Source: Aegilops tauschii subsp. strangulata (taxonomy: Eukaryota; Streptophyta; Magnoliopsida; Poales; Poaceae). Taken from it: DNA of 64,000 nucleotides. Location: positions 149,855,148 to 149,919,147 of the forward strand of contig NC_053040.3 in the NCBI RefSeq assembly GCF_002575655.3. The letters are read 5' to 3'. Numbering within the stretch: position 1 is the first letter of the stretch; every line of letters begins with the position of its first letter. Positions 23,357 to 35,066 of this stretch are shown piece after piece. Made by a program: the position numbers and the translations under genes. A model generated the notes under the pieces. The model saw only the letters and a program-made list of their open reading frames with translations, did no database searches and was not told where the DNA came from.

Positions 23357-24115
23357 ATGGAACCCACGAGGCAGGTTGTTCGCCACACGATGGCCATTGG
23401 TGCCTCGGGATCACCTGCGGTGCTAGCTGAGATGATGACCTATCTGGGTTATCGTTGGCACCCTGAGTACACCGTCTACGAGGAGTATCAGGACTTTAAC
23501 CAGGAGCAGTACCGTGCCATCGTCCACCTCTACCCTCGGGAGTATGACTCCACTACTGTGCTGCACACCGCACATGGAGTTGGTGTGACCATCGATATGG
23601 CTGTCCACGATGCTGCCTATGCTGCTCTGACACGTCTTCGTGGAGAGTATCAGGAGTTGGACACCTCCCCTTTCAGGCACATTGCTATCGCATCTGATGT
23701 TGGTGCGGAGGGATACTATACTGCTGCCTACTCCACTGTCACCCGAGAGCCCTTCTACCATCAGCACCTGGTTCTGCATGCTGATGGGCTGGATCGAGCT
23801 AACCGAGCTCTTCGCCACGAGATGTACACCACCCGTCAGCACCTTTACCGTGCTCTGACGCTGCTGCACCCCTTTGTCCGGTCTGGACAGGTACTGCGTA
23901 CTGCGATCTACCCAGCCAGGACCGTGATGCCCCACGGTGTTGGTTGGCCAGAGGTGGGAGGCTACTCTCCCGCACTTGGACCTTTTCTGCCACCTGAGCA
24001 CCGGGCTCTACACTTGAGTATCCGCGGCCCCCAGTCTGCTGACGTGGAGGACTATCCGTTGCCTCACTACCAGCTGTCGGGCTACGATTACCTCCACAGT
24101 ACCTCTTGGGACTGA
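23357..24115 (+). CDS. Extra ORF of chromovirus between PBS and gag, dsRNA-binding-like fold (252 aa)
   Basis: Intact 252-codon frame from ATG at 23357 to TGA at 24113-24115, upstream of gag and in the same orientation. The ATG directly follows CTTTGCTTTCAG, which looks like a splice acceptor. The alternative in-frame TTG at 23327 is not needed. Residues 20-95 run: helix-like PAVLAEMMTYLGY, strands EYTVYEEYQ and EQYRAIVHLYP, a third strand TTVLHTAHGVGV, then TIDMAVHDAAYAALTRL. This is the order and spacing of a double-stranded RNA-binding motif, although the basic KKxAK residues are replaced by acidic and neutral ones. The remainder is Pro/His/Tyr-rich without known motifs. It is clearly not gag, protease or integrase. 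It is intact while the downstream pol has stops. Function is unknown; dsRNA binding or protein dimerisation is an inference. Confidence 0.7.
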   Translation: MEPTRQVVRHTMAIGASGSPAVLAEMMTYLGYRWHPEYTVYEEYQDFNQEQYRAIVHLYPREYDSTTVLHTAHGVGVTIDMAVHDAAYAALTRLRGEYQELDTSPFRHIAIASDVGAEGYYTAAYSTVTREPFYHQHLVLHADGLDRANRALRHEMYTTRQHLYRALTLLHPFVRSGQVLRTAIYPARTVMPHGVGWPEVGGYSPALGPFLPPEHRALHLSIRGPQSADVEDYPLPHYQLSGYDYLHSTSWD

Positions 24116-24352
24116 TGTAGGCTTGATGGTAGTATTAGTTTCAGTCGTCGCGAGCCTGTGTGCCGCCTATGATGTTTTAGTCCATGTACTGAACTCTATG
24201 TACTGAACTCTATGCATGACCCCTTTTGTAAGTTATGCCGACTACTATGTAGTAGTTATCGTGCTCCTTTCATTATGCATGTTTCATCATGAATGATTCT
24301 TGTCATTGCCAATTTTCTCAATGCTGAACTACCCCTGTTATATATTAGCAGG
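24116..24352 (+). other. Spacer between extra ORF and gag
   Basis: 237 bases, T-rich, ending TTATATATTAGCAG immediately before the gag ATG. This resembles a branch-site and acceptor context, so gag could be translated from a spliced RNA. No other feature is seen. Confidence 0.4.
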
Positions 24353-27300
24353 ATGGTTAGACCAGGTGGTCGTGGTCGTGGTGGCGATGCCCCACCACCA
24401 CCTGAGTACATGGCTGGTATGATCCAACAGTTCGAACTGAACCGCCAATTCATGGAAAATATGATGGCTCAGTTTCCTCGCCCCAATATGAACCAGCAGC
24501 CAGCCCAAGTGACTCTTCAAGATTTCATACGCCTCAACCCAACCATCTACCGCAGCTCAACTCAGCCTCTGGATGCTGATGACTGGCTCCGTGACATCAC
24601 CTATGAGATGGAGTCTGCTGATGTAGCCCCTGCCAGCTATGTCACCTTTGCTTCCTTCTTCTTGAAGGGACCCGCAGCTCAAAGGTGGGACAGCCACAGG
24701 CGTACTCTGCCAGCTGGAACAATCATCACCTGGCCAGACTTCCAAGCAGCTTTCCGTGCCCGCTTCATTCCTCAAGGAGTCATGGACCGGAAGAAGCGTG
24801 AGTTCCGCAACCTCACCCAAGGCAACAAAACTGTCGAAGCTTATCAGCGGGAGTTTCTGGACTTGTCCCGCTATGCTGAAGAAGACATTGCAACTGATGC
24901 ACGTAGACAGGAGAAGTTCCGTGATGGCCTTCAAGCTGACATCAAGCTCGCACTTCTAGTGCATGACTTTGCTGATTTCGCCACCTTGGTGAACAAGGCC
25001 ATCAATGTCGAGACTGGTCTGCAGGAATACCAGAGCTCTCAGAGGCGCAACCGTGACACGGGCTCATCTTCGGGCTCGCCCTCCCAGAAGCGTAAGATAT
25101 GGATCCCAAACAGCATGTATCGTCCAAATGCACCTGCTCCCAGGAAATCTTATGCTGCACCGCGTCTGCCTCCTCCACCATCTAAGCAGTCAAAGCTACC
25201 AGCTCCCCCACCTGGGGCTCCTGTTCCCACTCCCGATAATGGTCTGTGCTTCAAGTGTGGTCAACCGGGTCACTTTGCCTGGAACTGCTATCAGAACCAG
25301 AATCAACTGGCCCTTCCAGCAGCTGGCCGTGGTAACAACCAGCCCCGCAACAACAATGCTAAGTCTTATGGTCGTGCTCATGCCAACCACGTTGATCTCA
25401 GCGAAGCTCAAGACCAGCCTGCTACTGTGATGGGTACACTCCTCGTAAATTCAGTACCAGCATCTGTTTTATTTGATACAGGAGCATCCCATTCATTCAT
25501 ATCAGCAGAATTTGCATTCCTGCATGGCATTCATTACGAAGAGATAAACACTCCGCTAGTGGTACACACCCCTGCGGGCCAATGTCAAACCTCTATGGTT
25601 AGTCGCGATGTTACTGTTGAAATTGAAGGACTGGAATTTCTTGTCTCTCCCATCGTACTGAAGTCCTGTAGCATTGATCTCATTCTGGGAATGAATTGGT
25701 TAAAAGCGCATACTGCTTCAATCGTTTGCACCACTAAGACCGTCCATCTGCTACACCCTTCAGATGAGATAGTTACTTACCAAGCCCATCTGGTGCAAAA
25801 TGCCGAGGCAAGGCTCTATGCATTGAATGCATTGAACGCTGCACCACTCGAGGGCATTGAAAACATTCCCGTCGTGCGTGAATTCCTCGACGTCTTCCCT
25901 GAAGAACTTCCAGGGATTCCCCCTGCTAGAGCTGTCGAATTCATCATCGACTTGAAACCAGGCACCACTCCTATAGCCAAGCGACCCTACAAAATGCCGC
26001 CGCATGAACTCCTTGAGCTTAAGGAGGAAATCGACAAGTCTCTTCGCAAAGGATTCATTCGCCCAAGTTGCTCTCCTTGGGGAGCACCTTCTCTCTTTGT
26101 CAAGAAGAAGGATGGGACAAACCGGTTAGTTCAAGACTACCGTCCTATAAACCAAGCTACCATTCAGAATAAATACCCTCTTCCTCGGATAAATGATCTG
26201 TATGATCAACTGGCGGGTTCGTCAGTGTTCTCTAAGCTCGACTTGAGGTTGGGCTACCACCAGATCCGTGTTCGCGAAGAGGATATCCCAAAGACCGCCT
26301 TCGTGACTCGCTATGGTTCATATGAGTACACCGTCATGTCTTTCGGTTTAACCAATGCTCCAGCCACCTTCTCTCGTCTGATGAACTACATATTCATGGA
26401 TTACCTCGACAAGTTCGTCGTGGTTTATCTGGATGATATCCTGATATTTTCCAAGAACGAAGAAGAACATGCTGAACATCTTCGACTTGTGCTGGAAAAA
26501 CTACGAGAACATCAACTATATGCCAAGTTCTCTAAATGTGAATTCTGGCTACCGGAAGTAACCTATCTGGGGCATGTCATCTCTAAGGATGGTATTGCCG
26601 TCAACCCCGAGCGAGTTCAGGCTATTCTTGATTGGACTCCTCCCAAGAACGTTAAGCAAGTCAGAAGTTTTCTCGGTCTCGCCAGCTATTGCCGTCGATT
26701 CGTCGAGAACTTCTCTAAGATCGCCAGGCCTCTGACTAACCTGTTGCATAAGGGTGTCAAGTTCCAATGGACAGACAAATGTCAGGAAAGTTAGGCACTC
26801 AAAGACAAGTTGACTTCTGCCCCAGTTCTAGCTCCACCTGATACTAAGGACTTCGTCATTTACTGCGACGCTTCCCGTCAAGGGTTAGGCTGTGTCCTAA
26901 TGCAAGACCGCAAAGTGATTGCTTATGCCTCTCGACAATTGCGCCCTCACGAAGAGAACTACCCAGTTCACGACCTCGAACTTGCTGCTGTCATTCATGC
27001 GCTGAAGCAGTGGCGACATTACCTTCTCGGTAATCGTTGCGAGATCTTCACCGACCACCAAAGTCTGAAGTATCTGTTTACTCAACCAGATCTGAACCTC
27101 CGTCAGCAGAGATGGATGGAGCTTGTTGCAGACTTTGACTTGGGTATTTCCTATACGCCAGGCAAGGCTAATGTAATGGCTGATGCCTTGAGCCGCAAGT
27201 CTTACTGCAACCACCTCCAGGTTCATAAAGTTTAGCCCTCGCTTGTTGAAGAATTCAGGAAGCTGAACCTCCATATTGTTCCTCCGGGTGCACTCGCTCC

Positions 27301-28825
27301 CCCTCCTAAACAATTTGGCAAGGTGAACCTCCATGTTGTTACCCAGGGTTCCCTCAATACCCTAGTTGCTAAACCAGATCTCGAGGACAGCATCAAAAGG
27401 CTACAGAAGTATGACTCTGAAGCCTACAAGATTAAGCGCTACCTCGCAGGAGGAAAGCCCTCATTCTTCACCATTTCTGAAGATGGCACCCTATACTTCA
27501 AGGGCCGCCTAGTGGTGCCATGTACAGAGAAAAACCTGGATATGACACAGGAAGTTATGAAAGAAGCTCATGATACGCCTCTAAGTATCCATCCGGGTAG
27601 TACAAAGATGTACCAAGACATCCGTCAAAGATTCTGGTGGACTAATATGAAGCAAGACATTGCTCGTTATGTTGCTGAGTGTGACGTTTGCCGTCGTATC
27701 AAAGCAGAACATCAAAGGCCTGCTGGAACTCTGCAACCTATCTCTATTCCTGAATGGAAATGGGACCATGTTGAGATGGACTTCGTCACTGGATTTCCCA
27801 AATCGCAGAAAGGTAATGATGCTATTCTTGTCGTCATTGACCGGCTTTCCAAAGTTGCACATTTTCTGGCGGTCAAAGAAACGATCACTGCTAGCCAGTT
27901 GGCAACGCTCTATATGTCCAGGATTGTTTCACTCCACGGTATTCCATTGGTTATCAGCTCAGACCGTGGCAGCTTATTCACTTCAAGATTCTGGGCAAGT
28001 TTCCAAGAAGCAATGGGAACTCATCTGTCATTCAGTACTGCGTTTCATCCTCAATCGCAAGGACAAGTTGAACGCGTCAATCAAGTTCTCGAAGACATGC
28101 TTCGAGCTTGCGTTATTTCCTTCGGCAAGAAATGGGAGGAATCTCTCCCGTATGCTGAGTTCTCTTATAATAATAGCTATCAAGCTAGTCTGAAGATGGC
28201 CCCCTTCGAAGTGTTATATGGACGAAAGTGCGGAACCCCCCTGAACTGGTCAGAAACTGGGGAACGTCCACTCATCGGACCGGATATTATCCAAGATGCC
28301 GAAGAACAAGTCCGCATTATTCGCGAGAATCTCAAGACTGCTCAGTCACGTCAGAAGAGTCAGTATGACCGTCATCATAAAGACATGGTCTATCAACCTG
28401 GCGAAAAGGCTTATCTTCGAGTCACACCTATGAAGGGTGCTCACCGCTTCGGGATCAAGGGCAAACTAGCTCCTCGCTATATTGGCCCATTCACTATTCT
28501 CGAAAGGCGTGGAAAAGTGGCATACCAACTGGAACTACCGCCGAACCTTTCTCAGGTTCACGATGTGTTCCATGTGTCACAGCTCCGCCGTTGCTTCAAG
28601 GATCCAATCCGAGCTGTGGATCACGAAGTGCTCGAATTGCAGCAAGACCTCTCCTATAAGGAGCATCCGGTCCGCATTCTCGACCAAGCTGAACGCCGCA
28701 CACGTCAGAAGGCGATCAAGTTTCTCAAAGTCCAGTGGTCGCACCATTCTGAAGATGAGGCCACTTGGGAACGAGAGGATCGTCTGCGCGAAGAATACCC
28801 CGCACTGTTTCCTTCTACCTCCTAA
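24353..28825 (+). pseudogene. Chromovirus gag-pol polyprotein, two in-frame amber codons
   Basis: One continuous frame of 1490 codons. Gag occupies about residues 1-330, starting [12 protein letters not shown], with the zinc knuckle [14 protein letters not shown] (Cys299, Cys302, His307, Cys312). Protease has [11 protein letters not shown], with the catalytic Asp at 375. Reverse transcriptase has [10 protein letters not shown] (YLDD at 692-695). RNase H has [10 protein letters not shown]. Integrase has an HHCC zinc site (...ECDVCRRIK), the DDE triad (EMDFVTGF, SSDRGSLF, GQVERVNQ) and a GPF motif. The last 55 residues (EHPVRILDQAERRTR onward) are a chromodomain, which places it in the chromoviruses. 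TAG interrupts at codon 814 (26792-26794), between reverse transcriptase and RNase H, and at codon 961 (27233-27235), before integrase. The TTG-initiated extension to 24293 is rejected. Confidence 0.9.
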
Positions 28826-28845
28826 ATCTCAGGACGAGATTTCTT

Positions 28846-28860
28846 GTAGTGGAGGAGATT
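28846..28860 (+). other. Polypurine tract of chromovirus
   Basis: The purine-rich run GTAGTGGAGGAGATT abuts the 3' LTR start TGTAACACCC at 28861. Confidence 0.7.
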
Positions 28861-31800
28861 TGTAACACCCTGAGAATAATGCTACAGTAACCCCCTGTGA
28901 TTAAGCTAATCATATTGCTAAACAGGGCTAGATCACATTTGAACCACACCCTTGTCAAACTCCTAGTTCAAACTTCAATTAAATTTAAAAGTGGAAAATA
29001 AAAGTTTTCAAAAATTCAAACAAAAATGTTCAGTGGGTTCTAAATAATACACTGGTAATTATGGTGGAGAAATCACATTTTTATAAAATGTCTAAATACT
29101 TTTAAATGAAATAAAACAAAAAAGGAAATAAACAAATAAGAGAAAACAGAAAACAAAACAGTCAAAAGAAAAAAAGAGCAGGCCTCCCCCCCCACTGGAC
29201 CCGCGGCCCAAACCCCCCCCCCCCGGCCCAAGCTGGGCCGCCACCCGCGCCCCAGCCCAGCCCACCTTCCCCCGCGTGCCCTTCCTGTTCCCCCGACCGG
29301 GTCGGAACAGGGGAGCGTCGCCGCCGAACCCCCTCGCCGGCGGTGAACCCCGCGAGAGGATAAGGGCGCCAGCGCCCCCCCGCTCCCTCGGGCCTCTCTC
29401 CCACTCGCCCCCGCTCTCCCTCGGCCTCTGCGCCTTCTCCCCCGCCAGATCCCCCTCCCTCTCCCCTCCGTTCCCCTCTGCCCGAGCGCGCTCGCCGCCG
29501 TTCACCGTAGTTCCCGCGGCCACCGTGCCCAGATCGCCCCGACGACGTGCCCGAACGACTCCCCGCCGTCGACTACGCCGACTGCGCCATCGGGAACGAG
29601 CCGAGCGCCACTACATCGACCTCCCCGAGCTCGTCTTCCCCGCACGGCCGCCGTCGATCGTCGCCGACTCCGGCTACCCCGCGCCCTCCCCGAGCTCGCT
29701 GCCACTCCCTACGGCTCCGCTGTGAGCTCCTCTACCTCCTCCCCCTCTCCGCTAGCTCGCCCGCGCTCCCTAGCTTCTTCCCCGCGCGCGCCCGAACGCC
29801 ACGCCGCGGAGCTCGCCGCCGGCGTGTCTCCGGTGACCAAATGGTCACGGGCGTTGGCCCGCTAGCCCGACCGCACCATGCCGCACCCGCCTAGCTAGCT
29901 AGTTCGGCCGTTCGCGCGCTCTAGCGTAGCTTCCGTCGGGCACCCGTAGCTCCTCGCCGCCGGCGAGCCCGTAGCGGTCGACCCCGTCCGTTCCAGCCCC
30001 TCCGACCACCGCCGTTGGACGCGCGACGTCGAGCCGCGTCGAACGCGCCCAGCCCCGCCCCCGCAAACCCACAGTGGGTGAAACCCGCGCCCCTCCCGCG
30101 CGCGCCGCCGTGCGTTTTGGTCGCCGGCGATACTCCGGCGCCGGCCGCCGACGTGGCACACCTGGGGCCACCCCTGGGTCACTGCCAGTGGCCCCCACGG
30201 GCCCAGTTGACTGGGTTGACCCAGTCAACTGCTGACTGGGCAGGCCCAGTCACTGACATGCGGGCCCCGCCGCAAAAATTAAAAAGAAAAGAAAAAGAAA
30301 ATGTTTTATAAATAAAAATAACTAGTTTAATTAATCTCTCACTGACAGGTGGGCCCAGTAGTTAATTAGCTAAAAAACTAATTAGTTAATCCTCTGTTAA
30401 CCCACTGTCTATGACAGGTGGGTCCCCCTTGTCAGTTTGACCAGTCAACCCGGACTGTTAACCGCTGACGTCACTCCTACGTCATGCTGACGTCATATCC
30501 CTTTTTCTGTTAATTAAATAATTCCAGAAATTCAAATAAAACTTTGAAAATTCATATCTTTTAAACCGTAACTCGGATGAAAATGTTTTCTAAATGAAAG
30601 TTGCTCAGAACGACGAGACGAATCCGAATACGCAGTCCGTTCGTCCACCACACCTCCCTAACCTATCGAACTAGCAACTTTCCCCCTCCGGTCCGTCTGT
30701 CCGAAAACGTGAAACATCGGGAATACCTCCCGGATGTTCCCCCCCTTCACCGGTACCACCTACTGTCGCGTTAGGGCACCCCTAGCACCGCTCATTGTCA
30801 TGTCACGCATCGTCATGCTTATGTTTGCATTGTATTTACCGTTTCTTCCCCCTCTTCTCTCCGGTAGACTACGAGACCGACACTGCTGCTGCCCAGTTTG
30901 ACTACGGAGTCGACGACCCCTCCTACTTGCCAGAGCAACCAGGCAAGCCCCCCCCTTGATCACCAGATATCGCCTACTCTCCTCTATACTGCTTGCATTA
31001 GAGTAGTGTAGCATGTTACTGCTTTCGATATCCTATTCTGATGCATAGCCTATCCTTGCTACTACTGTTGATACCTTTACCTGCAATCCTACATGCTTAG
31101 TATAGGATGCTAGATTTCCATCAGTGGCCCTACATTCTTGTCCGTCTGCTGTGCTACACTATCGGGCCGTGATCACCTGGGCGGTGATCACGGGCATATA
31201 CTTATATACTATATACATGACACATGTGATGACTAAAGTCGGGTCGGCTCGTAGGAGTACCCGCAAGTGGATCTTTGTGGCGGAGCGACAGGGCAGGTTG
31301 AGACCGCCTAGGTAAGAGGTGGGCCTGGCCCTGGTCGGCGTTCGCGGATACTTAACACGCTTAACGAGATCTTGGTATTTGATCTGAGTCTGGCCATTTG
31401 GTCTATACGCACTAACCATCTACGTGGGAGTAGTTATGGGTATCCCGACGTCGTGGTATCAGCCGAAGCTCTTTTGACGTCAACGACTGAGTGGCGCGCG
31501 CCGTGTTGGACCGCTTTGACGTAACCACCGTGATCGTGTGGGTTGCTAGGTATGCTCGCGGCCGCGTTCGCAACGTGCAGGTGTGCATAGGGCGATGGGC
31601 CCAGACCCCTGCGCGCATAGGTTTAGACCGGCGTGCTGACCGCTCTGTTGTGCTTAGGTGGGGCTGCGACGCGTTGATCTTACGAGGCCGGGCATGACCC
31701 AGAAAAGTGTGTCCGGCCAATTGGGATCGAGCGTGTTGGGTTATGTGGTGCACCCCTGCAGGGAAGTTTATCTATTCGAATAGCCGTGTCCCTCGGTAAA

Positions 31801-32596
31801 AGGACGACCCGGAGTTGTACCTTGAGCTTATGACAACTAGAACTGGATACTGAATAAAATACACCCTTCCAAGTGCCAGATACAACCCGGTGATCGCTCT
31901 CTAACAGGGTGACGAGGAGGGGATCGCCGGGTAGGATTATGCTATGCGATGCTACTTGGAGGACTTCAATCTACTCTCTTCTACATGCTGCAAGATGGAG
32001 ATGTCCAGAAGCTTAGTCTTCGACAGGACTAGCTATCCCCCTCTTATTCCGGCATTCTGCAGTTCAGTCCACTGATATGCCTCTTTACACATATACCCAT
32101 GCATATGTAGTGTAGCTCCTTGCTTGCGAGTACTTTGGATGAGTACTCACGGTTGCTTTTCTCCCTCTTTTCCCCTTTCTATACCGGATTGTCGCAATCA
32201 GATGTCGGAGTTCAGGAGCCAGACGCCACCGTCGACGACGACTCCCACGGCACTGGAGGTGCCTACTACTACGTGCAGGCCGCTGACGACGACCAGGAGT
32301 AGTTAGGAGGTCCCAGGCAGGAGGCCTTGCCTTTTCGATCGTTGCTACTTTTGTGCTAGCCTTCTTAAGGCAAACTTGTTTAACTTATGTCTGTACTCAG
32401 ATATTGTTGCTTCCGCTGACTCGTCTGTGATCGAGCACTTGTATTTGAGCCCTCGAGGCCCCTGGCTTGTATTATGATGCTTGTATGACTTAATTATGTT
32501 GTAGAGTTGTGTTGTGATATCTTCCCGTGAGTCCCTGACCTTGATCGTACACATTTGCGTGCATGATTAGTGTACGGTCAAATCGGGGGCGTCACA
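28861..32596 (+). mobile_element. 3' LTR of chromovirus
   Basis: Nearly identical copy of 19285-23022, ending GGGGGCGTCACA and followed by the TSD CTATG (32597-32601). The differences are mostly transitions, plus changes in C-run length near 29187, 29210 and 30950. Confidence 0.93.
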
Positions 32597-32601
32597 CTAT
32601 G

Positions 32602-33479
32602 ATTCCCCCACAAGTCGGGATGAGACTCCGGACTAAATTAAAAAAAGAAGAGGCCATAAAAAAGGCCAAAAAAATGATGAGAGAAAAAGAGAGAAGGGAC
32701 AATGTTACTATCCTTTTACCACACTTGTGCTTCAAAGTAGCACCGTGATCTTCATAATAGAGAGTCTCTCATTTTGTCACTTTCATATACTAGTGGGAAA
32801 TTTCATTATAGAACTTGGCTTGTATATTCCAATGATGGGCTTCCTCAAATGCCCGAGGTCTTCGTGAGCAAGCAAGTTGGATGCACACCCACTTAGTTTC
32901 TTTTTGAGCTTTCATACACTTATAGCTCTAGTGCATCCGTTGCATGGCAATCCCTACTCCTCGCATTAACATCAACTGATGGGCATCTCCATAGCCCGTT
33001 GATTAGCCTCGTTGATGTGAGACTTTCTCCTTTTTTGTCTTCCCACATAACCCCTACCATTATACCTTATTCCACCATAGTGTTATATCCATGGTTTGCG
33101 CTCATGTATTGCGTAAGAGTTGAAAAGGCTGAAGCGCGTTAAAAGTATGAACCAAATGCTTGGCCAAAACCGGGGTCGTACATGATATGAATATTTTGTG
33201 TGGGGAAGATGGAGCATAGCCAGACTATATGATTTTGTAGGGATAACTTGCTTTGGCTATGTTATTTTGATAAGACATAATTGCTTAGTTAGTATGCTTG
33301 AAGTATTATTGTTTTTATGTCAACATTAAACTTTTATCTTCAATCATATAGAATCTGAACATTCATGCCACAATAAGAAGAATTATATTGAAATTATGCT
33401 AAGTAGCATTCCACATCAAAAATTCTGTTTTTATCATTTACCTACTCGAGGACGAGCAGGAATTAAGCTTGGGGATGCT
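32602..33479 (+). mobile_element. Remaining non-coding tail and PPT of nested gypsy element
   Basis: Continuation of the region interrupted at 19284. No coding region is seen; a Lys/Glu-rich 61-codon frame at 32563-32748 spans the insertion junction and is fortuitous. It ends in TTAAGCTTGGGGATGCT (33463-33479), the PPT against the 3' LTR. Confidence 0.75.
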
Positions 33480-35061
33480 TGATACGTCTCCAAAGTATCT
33501 ATAATTTTTTATTGTTCCATGCTATATTACATTCTGTTTTGGACATTATTGGGCTTTATCATACACTTTTATATTATTTTTGGGACTAACCTATTAACCG
33601 GAGGCTCAGCCCAGAATTGCTGTTTTTTGCCTATTTCGAGTTTCGCAGAAAAAGAATATCAAACGGAGTCCAAACGGAATGAAACCTTCGGGAACGTGAT
33701 TTTCGGAACGAACGTGATCCAGAGGACTTGGACCCTACGTCAAGACATCAACCAGGAGGGCACGAGGTAGGGGGCGTGCCTACCCCCCCAGGCGCGCCCT
33801 CCACCCTCGTGGGCCCCCTGTTGCTCCACCGATGTACTCCTTCCTCCTATATATACCTACGTACCCCCAAACTACCAGATACGGAGCCAAAAACCTAATT
33901 CCACCGCCGCAACCTTCTGTACCCGTGAGATCCCATCTTGGGGCCTGTTTCGAAGCTCCGCCGGAGGGGGCATCGATCACGGAGGGCTTCTACATCAACA
34001 CCATAGCCTCTCCGATGATGTGTGAGTAGTTTACCTCAGACCTTCGAGTCCATAGTTATTAGCTAGATGGATTCTTCTCTCTTTTTGGATCTCAATACAA
34101 TGTTCTCCCCCTCTCTCGTGGAGATCTATTCGATGTAATCTTCTTTTGCGGTGTGTTTGTTGAGACCGATGAATTGTGGGTTTATGATCAAGTTTATCTA
34201 TGAACAATATTTGAATCTTCTCTGAATTCTTTTATGTATGATTGGTTATCTTTGCAAGTCTCTTCGAATTATCAGTTTGGTTTGGCCTACTAGATTGATC
34301 TTTCTTGCAATGGGAGAAGTGCTTAGCTTTGGGTTCAATCTTGCGGTGTCCTTTCCCAGTGACAGTAGGGGCAGCAAGGCACGTATTGTATTGTTGCCAT
34401 CGAGGATAACAAGATGGGGTTTATATCATATGGCATGAGTTTATCCCTCTACATCATGTCATCTTGCTTAAAGCGTTACTCTGTTCTTATGAACTTAATA
34501 CTCTAGATGCATGTTGGATAGCGGTCGATGTGTGGAGTAACAGTAGTAGATGCAGGCAGGAGTCGGTCTAATTGTCTCGGACGTGATGCCTATATACATG
34601 ATCATACCTAGATATTCTCATAACTATGCTCAATTCTGTCAATTTCTCAACAGTAATTTGTTCACCCACCGTAATACTTATGCTCTTGAGAGAAGCCACT
34701 AGTGAAACCTATGGCCCCGGGGTCTATTTTCCATCATATTAATCTCCCATCAACAAGCTATTTCCGTTGCATTTTATTTTGCTTCTATTTTACTTTGCAT
34801 CTTTATCATAAAAATACCAAAAAATATTATCTTATCATATCTATCAGATCTCACTCTCGTAAGTGACCGTGAAGGGATTGACAACCCCTTATCGCGTTGG
34901 TTGCGAGGATTTATTTGTTTGTGTAGGTGCGAGGGACTCGTGCGTGGCCTCCTACTGGATTGATACCTTGGTTCTCAAAACTGAGGGAAATACTTACGCT
35001 ACTTTGCTGCATCACCCTTTCCTCTTCAAGGTAAAACCAACGCAGTGCTCAAGAGGTAGCA
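33480..35061 (+). mobile_element. 3' LTR of nested gypsy element (1582 bp)
   Basis: Starts TGATACGTCTCCAAAG and ends AAGAGGTAGCA. A TATA box CTATATATAC is at 33847-33856, with the matching GC-rich inverted repeat at 33761-33811. It is followed by the TSD CACGA (35062-35066). Confidence 0.92.
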
Positions 35062-35066
35062 CACGA

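Larger units (their letters stand above)
19285..32596 (+). mobile_element. Young Tekay-type chromovirus (Ty3/gypsy), 13.3 kb
   Basis: Full-length element with LTRs 19285-23022 (3738 bp) and 28861-32596 (3736 bp), TSD CTATG on both sides (19280-19284 and 32597-32601), PBS, an extra ORF, gag-pol with a C-terminal chromodomain, and a PPT. By eye the LTRs differ at about 13 base substitutions plus C-tract length changes. At a commonly used grass LTR rate of 1.3e-8 per site per year this implies roughly 0.1-0.2 million years. Two in-frame TAG codons in pol mean this copy is probably not autonomous. It is the innermost layer of the nest. Confidence 0.93.
15082..35061 (+). mobile_element. Non-autonomous Sabrina-like gypsy element, with nested insertion
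   Basis: LTRs at 15082-16665 and 33480-35061, with TSD CACGA on both sides (15077-15081 and 35062-35066). Without the nested element (19285-32596 plus one duplicated CTATG) the internal region is only about 3.5 kb. It contains one 165-aa gag-like frame and no polymerase genes, so the element must be mobilised by proteins from relatives. The LTRs differ by roughly 2% by eye, with most differences near the start. It inserted into the copia 3' LTR. Confidence 0.92.

Noticed and set aside
23423..24001. 192-codon antisense ORF
   Set aside because: It mirrors the extra ORF on the other strand and has no motif or start context.
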